Assembly: GCA_015847255.1 (NCBI GenBank)
Contig: JADLZK010010869.1
Location: forward strand, 558,001 to 622,000
Direction of reading: 5' to 3'
DNA length: 64,000 bases
Origin: Hyparrhenia diplandra
Lineage: Eukaryota; Streptophyta; Magnoliopsida; Poales; Poaceae
Below the pieces are notes generated by a model. It searched no databases, was not told the DNA's origin, and was given only the letters and a program-made list of their open reading frames with translations. Made by a program: the position numbers and the translations under genes. Shown here one piece after another: positions 1-11,199 of this stretch. How positions within the stretch are numbered: the stretch's first letter is position 1; every line of letters starts with the position of its first letter.

Positions 1-1534
1 TTGGGCTCTTCCCAAAGAGTGGCTTGGCTTCCTCATTGGCCGGGGTTTCAATTTCTCTTGAAGCCACCATGGCAGCCACCGCATTAGTGATTCCAACATA
101 CCATGTACACAATTTGAAGCGTTGTGGGCTTACTCTCAAATTTGATTCTCACTCTCTATTTCATGAGTTTGGCATCGCTTGTTGGGGACTACTCGCAGAG
201 ATGACACCTATCGGCTCTTTGGTGCTCCATACTCATGCTGCCGTCCGAGGTGCTATGTTGTCCGTTGTGGAGTGCAATGGTATTCTTTGTCCAGGACACC
301 GCAGCGTTCCAAGCATCACATTCGTCGGTTGAGCCTACTATGGTGGGTGCGGATGTCAAGGCTCAGGAAATACTCCAGCTACTTCTTCTCTCGCAATAAG
401 GTTTCACCGCACAACCGCAATCAAAGAGTGCCGAAGTTACGACCTACACCTTGGCCGTCTTTCAACACTAATTGTGTTGCTGCCCGAAGTCTTGTGTTGT
501 TCCCCTCGTGGACCACAATGGTCTTCCAGTTTTTTGATCGATCAGGTGTGTCCTAGTTCTTGCACTTCGAGTTTCGATCCGTAGGATGGTGATGTCGGGG
601 AGAATTGTTGCTTGTGGGCTGATTGTTGAGTTAGCACAATGGAAGTGTGGTGGCAATTGTCGGTGTTTCTTGCTTGAATTTGAGCTGTTGGTTGATTTGC
701 CTCCATCGATTCTTCGCCGGTCCGAACTTCCCCGTGCTCCATTATATCGTTCCTCGTTGCTTCTATGAGGGTCACTAAAAGATATCGCTGATAACTCAAT
801 GTCTAGTGCTTGCTGGTCTTCGGTTAGCCAGTTCCTTGGTCAGCTCTCATGATACTAAGTTCAGCATTGTTCGGAGCATTACTTGTTGCCGCGATGCGTG
901 ATAGTGGACTTATGCGGTGAATTGATGATGCTTGCTACGGGCTCCTTTTGCGTCATATATGATGCTATGAAGACTTGGTTGGAACTCAATTTGGCATCAT
1001 CGTGGTTGCCCTTGACAAAAGAAAATCAAGTGGGAGCTACAAGGAGCACCGGCAAAAGAAAATCTTCAAGTCATTGAATTGTCTCCCGTGAGCCGGTGTT
1101 AGCACTTCATATCTCTATGGGAGACGAAGCGGGCAAGACAAAAAGCCGCAAAGATAAAACAAACAACGGAGGACACATCCAAAAGCGAAGGTGCAGACTT
1201 CCAAGTGGTGGTTTGGCTTCCTCTCGTATTTTCACTTGCTCGAAGCCACCATGGCGGCTAGCACGTGCATTGGCTGAATTCACAGATGATATCCTTGATG
1301 ATGTGGTTGATAATGACATCGATGAGGACTATGAGCATGAAGTCAAAGATATTGTTCTTGCTACATCAACTATGCGCGGTAAGGTCAGAGCTCCTCATGC
1401 ACTTCCCAAAGCTATTGGAAGACAACTTTCCAAGAAGGAATTGAAGCACCAAGACATCGGCCGGTGTCCTTGGGATCCCGGTGGTTCGGATTTCTCTATC
1501 GGCTTGGGGCAAGCCGAATTTTAAGAAGGGGGAA
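1..1534 (+). mobile_element. 3' internal part of an unclassified LTR retrotransposon (5' end outside window)
   Basis: The stretch ends in a polypurine tract (AAGAAGGGGGAA, 1523-1534) directly followed by an LTR-like TGTCGGG start at 1535, the usual order at the 3' end of an LTR retrotransposon. No gag or pol domain is recognisable. The longest reading frame (1096-1524) has a late acidic segment (DDILDDVVDNDIDEDYEHE) and runs into the polypurine tract; it resembles no domain I know. A short segment with GAAGCCACCATGGC occurs twice in direct orientation, near 60-75 and 1241-1256, in similar context, suggesting internal duplication. Family and autonomy cannot be judged because the 5' part is missing. 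Confidence 0.5.
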
Positions 1535-2812
1535 TGTCGGGATATGTGTAGGAGGGATTTGCGGGTGGGGCCACGCTGTCGGGTATAAGCAAAGACAAGT
1601 CCAAGCCAAGCATACAAAGGGGCGGGATGGCAAGAGAACCGGATGGAATATTCGGAACAAACACATCTCCTCTATAGTTCTTGTTCCTCTTCCTCCTCCG
1701 GTTCCTCCTCTCTCAGAATAGGGATTGTCTCCTTGCCTTGTCCGATTCTCCCTTCTTCCCCTAGATTGCTTATGCTCAACTCGAGATCTCCCTTTCCCCT
1801 CGAGATCGTGTATTCGAATTGTATTTGACTCGAGTAATCTATCGGTGGATACATTGGGTGTTGCTAACACTACATCTGCCGCCCGACCGGGTGCCCTGAT
1901 ACGAGGTGCTTGTAGACCGCTCCCGATGGTGCCGGGCGCGGTGTACAAAGAACTACATGTGGCAGCCCAGCCCGGCCGCCGGACATGGCGAGGCGTTTGT
2001 CGGTCATCTCCCACGCGGCACCGGGCGCGGTGTACGGCGACTCACGGTTACTTAACATTTCAGCCCCGTAATCCAGTGCGGAGACGGCGAGGTGGTTGTC
2101 GACCTGCTCCGGGCGGTGGCGGCGCTATGCGGGACGGCTGCGGCGTCCATATGGTGTACGGCGGCCCCGACATGCGGCCACACACTTGCGTCCATATGCT
2201 GCACGGTGGCTTAGGCAACTTCCGGCTACGGGCACTCGGACCCGGGCTCGCCGGCGGAATCCGTGGCATGCTCGCGACCACAACCCGGGCGCTGGTGCAC
2301 GAAGGCTCGAGGCCCCGGCTAACGACCTCGGCGTCAGGCGCCGGCATGACGCCGGGACACCTGCCGCGTCATTTTGCTACCCGCCCGCCGTGGATCGCCG
2401 GTTGTTGCGTTTTACCTCTTCGCCCGCTTTGGGGGCCCGGTTTTTGGTTATCCCGCACGTTCTCCGTGTGTAGTCTTGTCCGATGATGACCGCAAAGATC
2501 CGTTGTCATTTGATATGATCATCGATTACCAACCGCGCTTAGATTCGGTGGGGTATAATTTGTTGGCATGTGTGTTGTGTTGGTGTTCGGTGTTCTCGCA
2601 TGAGTTGTTGTTTACTCGCTCTTTGCGTGTTCGATTGTGTGTCGATCGAGGTTTGCTTGAATTTGTCGTATCAACATTTACTAGTCAACGAAGAATGTGG
2701 TCTTCCTACTATGATTTTGTTAAACTTTGTCGTTTATTTACTTTTTTCATACAACATCGAGTATAAAGCCATTATTGTATCATCCTAATAAAACTTCATT
2801 AAACTTCTCTTG
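1535..2812 (+). repeat. Probable 3' LTR of the preceding element, interrupted by the copia insertion
   Basis: It begins with TGTCGGGATATG right after the polypurine tract. A GC-rich middle (about 1880-2350) contains degenerate direct repeats around GGTGTACGGCG and GTCCATATG. The right end is not identifiable: the copia element enters at 2813, and the LTR may resume after 10670. The segment at 2740-2790 (CATCGAGTATAAAGCCATTA) recurs in reverse orientation near 49660-49700, so part may be a dispersed repeat rather than LTR. The 253-residue open frame at 1725-2486 is low-complexity and not credible as protein. Confidence 0.4.
2808..2812. repeat. Left target-site duplication of the copia element (TCTTG)
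   Basis: TCTTG precedes the 5' LTR and is repeated exactly after the 3' LTR at 10666-10670. A 5-bp duplication is typical for LTR-retrotransposon integration. Confidence 0.9.
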
Positions 2813-4082
2813 TGTTGGGAATATGCCCAAGAGCTAATCATAGAGATGATTTGTATTCTTTCATTGTATCCATGATATATTATGTGTTCATGAATATCCA
2901 TTAAAGACAACTTGTATTGATCAACAATTATGTGAATTGTTTGTGAAACTCTTTTACTTGTTTGGTTATTCAATAATTGTCCTCGATCGGAGTTCATGTG
3001 AGAACACACATGAATATTAGATCAGCACACGTATTAGTTGATGACTATGTTTCACAAGTCATAGACATGGAGATGTCAAACTAATAGTGTGGGCACATGT
3101 ATGACATGGAAATTTTGGATCGACCCGACATGAGATGTTATTATTATCTCTTTATACATCATGTACGTTATGTACTTAGACCTCGAGATTGTCGTATGTA
3201 CTCAAGATGTGAAACGACCTACTTAGGGACTATCAAACGTTACTCCGTAATTGGGTAGCTATAAAGGTGGTCTTCGGGTTTGTCAGAAACATCTTTGTGA
3301 GACATAGTCAATCAAGATGGAATTGCCCCTCTCCATGAGAGAGAGATATAACTCGACCACTTGATTGATTCGATCAAGAAATGCATGACCGTGCTTGGGT
3401 TAAGTGTTAATCCACGAGGTGGACCAAATATCGTGTGGCAAGGGAATGACGAAAGTATATGGTTTGTGATGGTTCGTCGATATGATCATTGCGTACACAT
3501 GGGAGTTGGCACGTCTTGCTAGAGGCATTTGTCAACTATTGGCCGAGTAGGAGTACTCGGGCCATGTCTATGTGTGCGTGAGCCCATAGGGTCGCACGCT
3601 TTAAGGGGAAGAAGGCCTTATTCGGATTTGATCCAATTAGGCGAGGCTTAGGTTACTAATGGGCCTCCGGCTCGGGAGCCCTGTTAGGGACGCCTATATA
3701 TATGAGAGGTGGGCGCGGGCACGTGACCTAATCTAAGCCACGCCACTTTGGCGGCCGCCGCCGCCCACGCCCTCGCCTCTTGCATCTCGCGGACCTAGCG
3801 GTCCGGAGGCGCATCGCTTCCTCCCCTCATGCGTGTGGGATACCTCGGAGGTGCCGCATCCGGAGCACAAGGACGAACCGCACGAGGGGAGGACGGACGT
3901 GACGGACGATCACGCGAATCGCACGGCACCGCTGCGACGCGCATATCTACGCCGAGGGTCGACGCTTCGCCGCACCTGCGGCGTCTAGTGGTAATCCCGT
4001 GATCTATAACTAGCGGTAGATCCTTGGTTTATGGGTAGAAATTTTTGTTTTTCGGCTAGCGTAGCGATCCCATATTCCTTCA
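2813..4082 (+). repeat. 5' LTR of the copia element
   Basis: It starts TGTTGGGAATATG and ends CATATTCCTTCA; its partner is 9402-10665. The pair differs mostly by small indels and short replacements such as GCACGTGACC versus GCTGTGACC, with few isolated substitutions. Confidence 0.93.
3695..3702 (+). promoter_or_regulatory. TATA box of the copia 5' LTR
   Basis: TATATATA in CGCCTATATATATGAGAGG, followed by a GC-rich leader. The same sequence is present in the 3' LTR (about 10283-10290). The position before the GC-rich segment suggests it is the U3 promoter. Confidence 0.5.
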
Positions 4083-4084
4083 AG

Positions 4085-4096
4085 TGGTATCGAGCC
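4085..4096 (+). other. Copia primer-binding site
   Basis: TGGTATCGAGCC lies two bases after the 5' LTR. It is close to the initiator-Met tRNA-complementary site TGGTATCAGAGC that is standard for plant copia elements. Confidence 0.8.
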
Positions 4097-5444
4097 GATG
4101 CTTTGTGTTATTATAGATTCGGATGTGTGCATATGGTGATATGCGCGGTTGTAGATGAGTCTCGATCTCGGTTCGTGATCTTGCCGCCTTGGTCTTGTTC
4201 GATCTACTCCTACCGGCCGGAATTCCGCCATCGAGTTAAGTGATACATGTAAACCCGGTCAAGGCGAGTTTGAGATCAATAAGATTGATCGAATCGAACC
4301 TAGGTCATGGCCTGGTCGGGCGCATGTGATGCGAAGTTGCGGTGGTGGTAGATTTGATCTTACACCAATCGTCGGCCCGAGTTTGACCGGCCATAACTTT
4401 TGATCCGTAACTCGGATTGAGACGAACTCTAAACGAAAATCGTTGAGAACGAAAAGTTACATCCAATGGCGACACACTTCGTCTGTTTCGACGAAATTAG
4501 AATTGCGAAAATCAGCTTACAAAATAATGTTTTCGCCCGTCAAATTTTAGACGCCGAATCGGTTAATCTTTGTTTTTTGCATATTTATGTGACTGGTATG
4601 GCCTTTATGTGTATGAGATGCATGTATGTAATTAATTCATGACTTGCATGTCGTGAGGATGACAATATGGCTGGAGCCACTGATATATTGTCCACTTAAT
4701 GTAATGGCCTGCGTGCCAAATTGTGATGATCGCGCAAATGTAATTGTTATTTATTTCTGCGCTAGTATAGACTAGTCTTGGCAGATTCATCACTGGAGGA
4801 TGGCATACATGGATCATGGAGATGGAGATCATCATGATGAACAGTTCATTGGAGATGGAGATCCCCAAAGTGATAAAAGGCCATACCAAGTCACAACTGT
4901 TTAATGTCATTCTTATCGTGTTCTACTTTCACGCGCGCGATTATGTTTTTGTCTACATACGAAAGTGAAGTAGAACGATCCCTCGGAAAATGTTTTAAGT
5001 TTTGATGCTCCCCCAAACCTTGCACTGTCACAAGTCTTGTACAATCGGTGGTGGGTCTATGAAATTAGGGTAGCACCGGTTTTCCTTGACTAGACAGGTT
5101 TGTATCGGATACTTATCGGAAGGAAGGTTTGGTTACTTGAACAAGATCATCCTAATGGTTAGGGATCTTGGAGCATGGTAGGTTGGCGTGAGCATAGAGA
5201 TGCTGCCCAACAACAAGAGTCATATGTGATATGATTAGCAAAGAGTTGCTTACCGATCTACCATGTCTTCTAGCGGTGATGCTAAAGCTCACTAGTTGAC
5301 TTGTTAGTTGTGGGTCTTGAATCACTAAGTTTCAATTGAGGGATATTGATTTTAGTGGGAGTACATTCAATTAAATGTTAATATGTTTTTACTCTATCTT
5401 GGATACATTGTCATAGTATTTTGCATTATTTCATTTGTAGATAA
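4097..5444 (+). other. Copia 5' leader, non-coding
   Basis: About 1.35 kb between primer-binding site and gag start, AT-rich with no credible reading frame. An imperfect inverted pair lies near 4910-4990 (TCTACTTTCACG and CGAAAGTGAAGTAGA). Such a leader would contain packaging and dimerisation signals, but none can be pointed to. Confidence 0.5.
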
Positions 5445-6290
5445 ATGGCGCCTAGCAATCAACCATTTACTTTATGTTCAGTTCTTGAGAAAGATAAGTT
5501 GAATGGAACAAATTATGGGGATTGGATCCGCAACCCCGAGAATTGTTCTCGTGGCCGAGAGAAAAAGGAAGATGTTCTAGACAACCCCTTACCGGAAGAG
5601 CTCGCCGATAATGCACCTGCGGGCCGAGAATAACGCTTACAAGAAAGCATGTGATGCTGATCTTGAAGTGAGTTGCCTTATGCTTGCAAGTATGGAACCC
5701 GACCGTAGATGCGTTCGATAACAATCATGCAGCGACGATATGATCGTGGCGCTTGAGGATATGTTCCAAACTCAAGCTAGAACCGAAAGGTTCAATGTCT
5801 CAAAGGCTCTTGTTAAAAGCAAGCTAGCGTAAGGCGCAGCAGCTTGGACCACATGTAATCAAAATGGTTGGTTACACTCGGAGATTGGAGAAGCTAGGCT
5901 TCCCAATAGGCCAAGAGTTGGCTACCGATTTCATTCTTGCATCTCGCCGCCTAGCTATGGGAACTTCATTCGAACTACCATATGCATGGGGCGGAGAAAG
6001 GCTTGACTAAATTGTGTGGTATGCTTAAGACGCCAGAGGTCGACATCAAGAAAGGTGCCGGCAAGAGCCATGTGATGGCGGTCCAAAACAAGCCTAATTT
6101 TAAGAAAAGGGGCAATCCTTATTGGAAGAAAAAAGAAGGAAAAGGCTAAAGGTGAGACCTCTAAGCCAAAGCCATCCGAGCCCCCAGCCGACCAACCGGC
6201 CGATACCGAGTGTTTTCATTGTCATAAAAAAGGGTCTTTGGAAAAGAAACCGCAAGGAGTACTTAGCATCCAAGAAGGATAGCGGTGGTA
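5445..6290 (+). pseudogene. Copia gag (capsid/nucleocapsid), frameshifted
   Basis: The first ATG after the leader opens MAPSNQPFTLCSVLEKDKLN, followed by GTNYGDWIRN, the classic N-terminus of plant copia gag. The frame is lost after about 60 residues, but gag-like pieces continue to about 6200. A CCHC zinc-knuckle remnant lies at 6211-6255 (CFHCHKKG); the histidine and last cysteine are no longer in frame because of a local indel. In a live element this protein would form the particle and bind the RNA genome in the cytoplasm. Homology is clear at both ends, weak in the middle. Confidence 0.8.
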
Positions 6291-6329
6291 AAAAGGTACT
6301 CCCGCCGCTTGTACACTTGTTGTTTATGT

Positions 6330-6560
6330 TACGCACATATTCCTCGCTGATTCTTATATTAATTCTTGGGTATTTGATACCGGATCGGTTGCTCATATTT
6401 GTAATAACGATGCGGGGAATGATAAGAAGTAGAAGCGTTGGAAAGGGTGAAGTTGACTTCCGCGTGGGCAATAATGCAAGAGTTGTTGCTCGGAAGGTCG
6501 GGACGATGCAACTCCACCTCCCATCGATTTATTTTGGAATTGAATAATTGTTATTTTGTT
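6330..6560 (+). pseudogene. Copia aspartic protease remnant
   Basis: The active-site motif is visible at 6361-6405 as NSWVFDTGSVAHICN, with DTGS at 6376-6387; this is the usual WxxDTGSxxHIC signature of copia proteases. Downstream, LSRNIVSPSCLMKDGYSF (about 6565-6625) matches the usual C-terminal part but lies in another frame. The enzyme would cut the polyprotein. It is broken by at least one indel. Confidence 0.75.
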
Positions 6561-6762
6561 CCTAGCTTAAGTCGAAACATTGTGTCACCTTCATGTTTGA
6601 TGAAGGATGGTTATTCTTTTAAGAGTGAAAACAATGGTTGTGTAATCTCTAAAGATGGCATGTTTGTGGCTTCGCATCCATTGTGAATGGGTTATTTATT
6701 TTAAATCTTGATGATGCACCCTGTCGTAATATAACCGCTAAAATGAGTTAAGTCCTACCTAT

Positions 6763-7460
6763 ATGTGGCATTGTCGTTTGGGTCATATAAGTAAAAATCG
6801 CATGAAGAGGTTCCATTTCGATGGGCTTCTAACTTCGTTTGATTTTGAATCATACGAGACATGTGAGGCTTCCCTTCTAGGCAAAATGACCAAGGTTCCT
6901 TTCCACGTGTTTTCCCGAGAGGGCAAAGCAGACTTGTTAGAACTTGTACATACCGATGTATGCGGACCAATGAGTACGACAAACTAGAGGCGGATTCCAA
7001 TACTTCATTACTTTCACCGATGATTTTAGTAGATATGGCTATGTCTACTTAATGAAGCATAAGTCCGAGACTTTTAAAAAGTTCAAAGAGTTTTAATGAA
7101 GTAGAGAATCAACGTGGCAAGAAAATCAAGGCCTTGCGACCGATCGTGGAGGCGAATATTTGAGTCACGAATTTAGCAATCATCTAAAGAGTTCTTGAAT
7201 TGTTCCGACTTTACGCCGCCTGGAACACCTCGAGAAACGGTGTGTCTAAGCGGCGTAATCGGACTTTGTTGGACATGGTTCGGTCTATGATGAGCCGTCG
7301 GACCTACCATTATCGTTTTGGGGATACGCTCTAGAAACAAACCGCTTTCACATTAAATAGGGTACCATCTAAGTCCGTAGTTAAGACACCACATGAGATG
7401 TGGACCGGTAAGAGTCCCGCTTTGTCTTTTCTAAAGATTTGGGGTTGTGAAGTTTATGTC
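6763..7460 (+). pseudogene. Copia integrase remnant (GAG-pre-integrase plus rve core)
   Basis: MWHCRLGHISKNRMKRF at 6763-6813 is the pre-integrase zinc-binding region; the ETCEASLLGKMTK stretch is a damaged version of the usual C-x2-C segment. The catalytic core starts with ELVHTDVCGPMST (about 6938-6975, first catalytic Asp). FITFTDDFSRYGYVY follows near 7005-7050 and DRGGEYLSHEF near 7141-7175 (second Asp region). The third catalytic residue falls in a disrupted stretch near 7210-7260. Several frameshifts and stops. Confidence 0.8.
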
Positions 7461-7879
7461 AAACGACTTCAATCGATAAACTAACACCCAAGTCGGACAA
7501 GTGTTTTTTGTGGGATACCCAAAGGAAACTTTGGGGTATTACTTTATAACCGATCGAGGGCAAAGTGTTTGTTGCTCGAAACGGTGTTTTCTTAGAGAAA
7601 GAGTTTCTCGGAAGAGACAAGAGTGGACAAAGGGCGGTGTATCTTGAAGAAGTTCGGGATGAGCCAATAGGTCAAGACTCTACAAGTGATGCTAGTGTAG
7701 CGTAACAAGTTGAGATACCTGCGGGCAAAGGTAACACCGCCACTACCACGAAGATCGGCTAGACTCCGTGAGTTGCATGGGGATGTGTTATTATACGATG
7801 ACGAACCTATGACATATGCGGAAGCTATGATGGACCCAGATTGATTAGAAATGGCAAAGTGCCATGAGATCCGAGATAG

Positions 7880-8640
7880 ATTCCATGAGAGCCAATCAAG
7901 TTTGGAACTTGGTTGACACGCTCGATGGGGTTAGACCCATAGAGTGCAAATGGATCTATAAAAAGAAAAGAGATATGGACGGAAATATTCACGTCTATAA
8001 AGCACGACTTGTCGCAAAGGGTTTTCGGTAGGTTCAAGGAGTTGACTACGACGAGACATTCTCGCCAAGAGCGATGCTTAAATCTATCCGGATCATTCTA
8101 GCAATTCTTTGCTCATTTCGATTATGAGATATGGCGATGGATGTTAAAACAGCCTTTCTAAATGTAATTTGGAAGAGGACGTGTATATGATACGGCCCGA
8201 AGGTTTTGTTGATCCTAAGAATGCTAGAAAAATATGCAAGCTTAAGAAATCCATTTATGGGTTGAAGCAAGCATCTCGGAGTTGGAACATTCGTTTTGAT
8301 GAAGAGGTCAAAGCTCTTGGCTTTCGTCGAGAATGAAGAAGAACCTTGTGTATACAAGAAGGAAAGTGGGGCGCTGTTGTGTTTCTAATCTTGTATGTAG
8401 ATGACATATCGTTGATTGGGAATGACATTCCAATGTTGCAATCCGTGAAGACTTCACCGAATAATATATTTTCTATGAAGGATTTGGGAGAAGCATCATA
8501 TATTTTGGACATAAAGATCTATAGAGATAGATCAAAGAGGCTAATAGGATTATGCCAAGACACGTACATTGACAAGGTGTTGAAACGGTTCAACATGGAA
8601 CAGTACCCAAGAAAGGGTTCCCGCCTATGTCACATGGTAT
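7880..8640 (+). pseudogene. Copia reverse transcriptase remnant
   Basis: WNLVDTLDGVRPIECKWIYK followed by KARLVAKGF (about 7900-8030) is the N-terminus of the copia RT domain (RVT_2). AMDVKTAFLN lies near 8135-8165. The catalytic motif YVDD is intact at 8395-8406 (LYVDDISLIGND), followed by FSMKDLGEASYILDIKIYRD. Frames shift at about 8095, 8160 and 8330. In a functional copy this enzyme would synthesise cDNA in the particle. Confidence 0.85.
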
Positions 8641-8879
8641 GCGTTTTAGCAAGAAGCGGCGTCCTTCGATGGCCGATGAGCTTAGAGCGCATGAGTAAGG
8701 TTCCATACGCCTCGGCAGCTTGGTTCCATCATGTATGCCATGATATGTACACGCCCAGATGTCTCATATGCTCTAAGTGTTGCGGCGGTACCAAGTCGAT
8801 CCGGGTGAGAGTCATTGGACACTTGTTAAAAATATTCTTAAGTACTTAAGAAGGACTAAAGATATGTTCCTAATCTATG

Positions 8880-9390
8880 GAGGTGAGGAGGAGCTCGTTG
8901 TAAATTGTTACACCGATGCTAGCTTCCAAACCGACACACGATGATTCACAATCTCAATCAGGATATTTGTTCACAATAAATGGTGGTGTTGTTAGTTGGA
9001 AAAGTTCCAGCGGAGAGACGGTGACCAATTCTACAAATGAAGCCGAGTACATTGCAGCTTCAAGCCGCAAAGGAAGGTGTTTGGATGAGGAAGTTCCTCA
9101 TTGAACTTGGTGTGTTTCCAAATGCAAGCGGCCCATTGAACCTTCATTGTGACAATATCGGGCGCGATTGCACGTGCCAAGGAGCCGAGGGATCACCATA
9201 AGAACAAACACATATCTGCGGAAATTTCACCTCATTCGAGAGTTCATCAAACGTGGTGAAATCAAGATATGCAAGATACATACGGATTTGAATGTTGCAG
9301 ATCCTTTGACAAAGGCTCTTCCACGACCCTAAGCATGAGGCGCACATGAGAGATATGGGTATTAGATATCTTAAAGATTAACTCTAGTGC
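8880..9390 (+). pseudogene. Copia RNase H remnant
   Basis: SGYLFTINGGVVSWKSS at about 8958-9008 and VTNSTNEAEYIAAS at 9022-9063 are standard copia RNase H motifs; the Asp of the preceding YTDA motif (about 8910) is also readable. The frame breaks shortly after AEYIAAS, and the remaining C-terminal pieces (HLIRE, GEIKI) lie in other frames up to about 9310. The polypurine tract follows directly. Confidence 0.8.
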
Positions 9391-9401
9391 AAGTGGGAGA
9401 T
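9391..9401 (+). other. Copia polypurine tract
   Basis: AAGTGGGAGAT immediately before the TGTTGGG start of the 3' LTR, the usual plus-strand priming site. Confidence 0.85.
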
Positions 9402-10665
9402 TGTTGGGAATATGCCCTAGAGCTAATCATAGAGATGATTTGTATTCCTTCATTGTATCCATGATATATTATGTGTTCATGAATATCCATTAAAGACAAC
9501 TTGTATTGATCAAAGCAATTATGTGAATTGTTTGTGAAACTCTTTTACTTGTTTGGTTATTCAATAATTGTCCCTGATCGGAGTTCATGTGAGAACACAC
9601 ATGAATATTAGATCAGCACACGTATTAGTTGATGACTATGTTTCACAAGTCATAGACATGGAGATGTCAAACTAATAGTGTGGGCACATGTATGACATGG
9701 GGCTGGATCGACCCGACATGAGATGTTATTATTATCTCTTTATACATCATGTACGTTATGTACTTAGACACGAGATTGTCGTATGTACTCAAGATGTGAA
9801 ACGACCTACTTAGGGACTATCAAACGTTACTCCGTAATTGGGTAGCTATAAAGGTGGTCTTCGGGTTTGTCAGGAAACATGCTGTGAGACATAGTCAATC
9901 AAGATGGAATTGCCCCTCTCCATGAGAGAGAGATATAACTGGACCACTCGATTGATTGGATCAAGAAATGCATGGCCGTGCTTGGGTTAAGTGTTAACCC
10001 ACGAGGTGGACCAAATATCGTGTGGCAAGGAAATGACGAAAGTATATGGTTTGTGATGGTTCGTGCGATATGATCATTGCGTACACATGGGAGTTGGCAC
10101 GTCTTGCTAGAGGCATTTTGTCAACTATTGGCCGAGTAGGAGTACTCGGCCATGTCTATGTGTGCGTGAGCCCATAGGGTCGCACGCTTAAGGGGAAGAA
10201 GGCCTTATTCGGATTTGATCCAATTAGGCGAGGCTTAGGGTTACTAATGGGCCTCCCGGCTCGGAGCCCTGTTAGGGGACGCCTATATATATGAGAGGTG
10301 GGCGCGGGGCTGTGACCTAATGTAAGCCACGCCACTTTGGGCCGCCGCCGCCCACGCCGCCTCTTGCATCTCGCGGACCTAGCAGTCCGAGGCGCATCGC
10401 TTCCTCCCCCCCATGCGTGTGGGATACCTCGGAGGTGCTGCATCCGGAGCACAAGGGCGAACCGCACGAGGAGGGACGGACGTGACGGACGATCACACAA
10501 CTGCACGGCACGCGCTGCTGCGCGCATATCTACGCCGAGGGTCGACGCTTCCGCTGCACCGCGGCGTCTAGTGGTAATCCCGTGATCTATAACTAGCAGT
10601 AGATCCTTGGTTTATGGGTAGAAATTTTTGTTTTACGGCTAGCGTAGCGATCCCATATTTCTTCA
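9402..10665 (+). repeat. 3' LTR of the copia element
   Basis: Starts TGTTGGGAATATG and ends CATATTTCTTCA, then the target duplication TCTTG (10666-10670). Length 1264 bp against 1270 bp for the 5' LTR. Confidence 0.93.
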
Positions 10666-10670
10666 TCTTG

Positions 10671-11199
10671 AGGGTAATTAGTCTTACTGTTATCTTCTTT
10701 ATCTCCTATATTTCTATATTATTATCGTAATTCTTGAGGGGCAATTAGTCTTACAGCTGTTTATCGAGTGTTGGCTTCGAGCTGCACGCAGCACGCTAGA
10801 TTCAAACACAGCTGCAGTGAAACTGCCATGAGCATTAGCAGTTGCGCGGAGCGCATATGCAGCGGCCCTGGTCATTAGTCTCTCCAGTTCAGAGCTCATC
10901 GCCAAGATATACTGAACAATTATAACTCTAGATAGTTATACGACTTGAGTGCATACTGACATAACTCTAATTAGTTAAACAAGTGTCGTCGAGACCTTTG
11001 GATGTATGCTACATTACAAATTTATTTAAGTAAAAATATAAAAGTCTCACAAAAGAAAAAAAAATGAAGGAAAAGAACGTGGCTGTTAATTTTCTCTAGA
11101 TTTTTTTGGGAACAAACAATAATAACAAAAGGCTGAAGTCTGCACGTCCAAATTATAATCAAGAATAAAAAAAACTTAGTGGTAATAAGATACGCTTAA
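10671..11199. other. Gap between two LTR elements; probably remainder of the older LTR element
   Basis: No gene seen. It resumes the sequence broken at 2812. A direct repeat of about 65-68 bp begins at 10668 and 10736 (TTGAGGGTAATTAGTCTTAC-like). The minus-strand frame at 10714-10905 shows no recognisable domain. Confidence 0.4.

Larger units (their letters stand above)
2813..10665 (+). mobile_element. Complete Ty1/copia LTR retrotransposon, coding region degenerate
   Basis: This 7.85-kb element has two near-identical LTRs (2813-4082 and 9402-10665), a primer-binding site beginning TGGTATCGAGCC, a polypurine tract AAGTGGGAGA and a 5-bp target duplication TCTTG. Domain order gag - protease - integrase - reverse transcriptase - RNase H is diagnostic of Ty1/copia (integrase before RT). 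The frames are interrupted many times by small indels, so as read it could not encode a functional polyprotein. It is inserted in an older LTR retrotransposon. Sub-lineage (Tork or Angela-like) was not resolved. Confidence 0.93.

Noticed and set aside
1725..2486. Open frame of 253 codons
   Set aside because: Crosses the presumed LTR start region and GC-rich direct repeats; composition not protein-like and overlapping frames on both strands.
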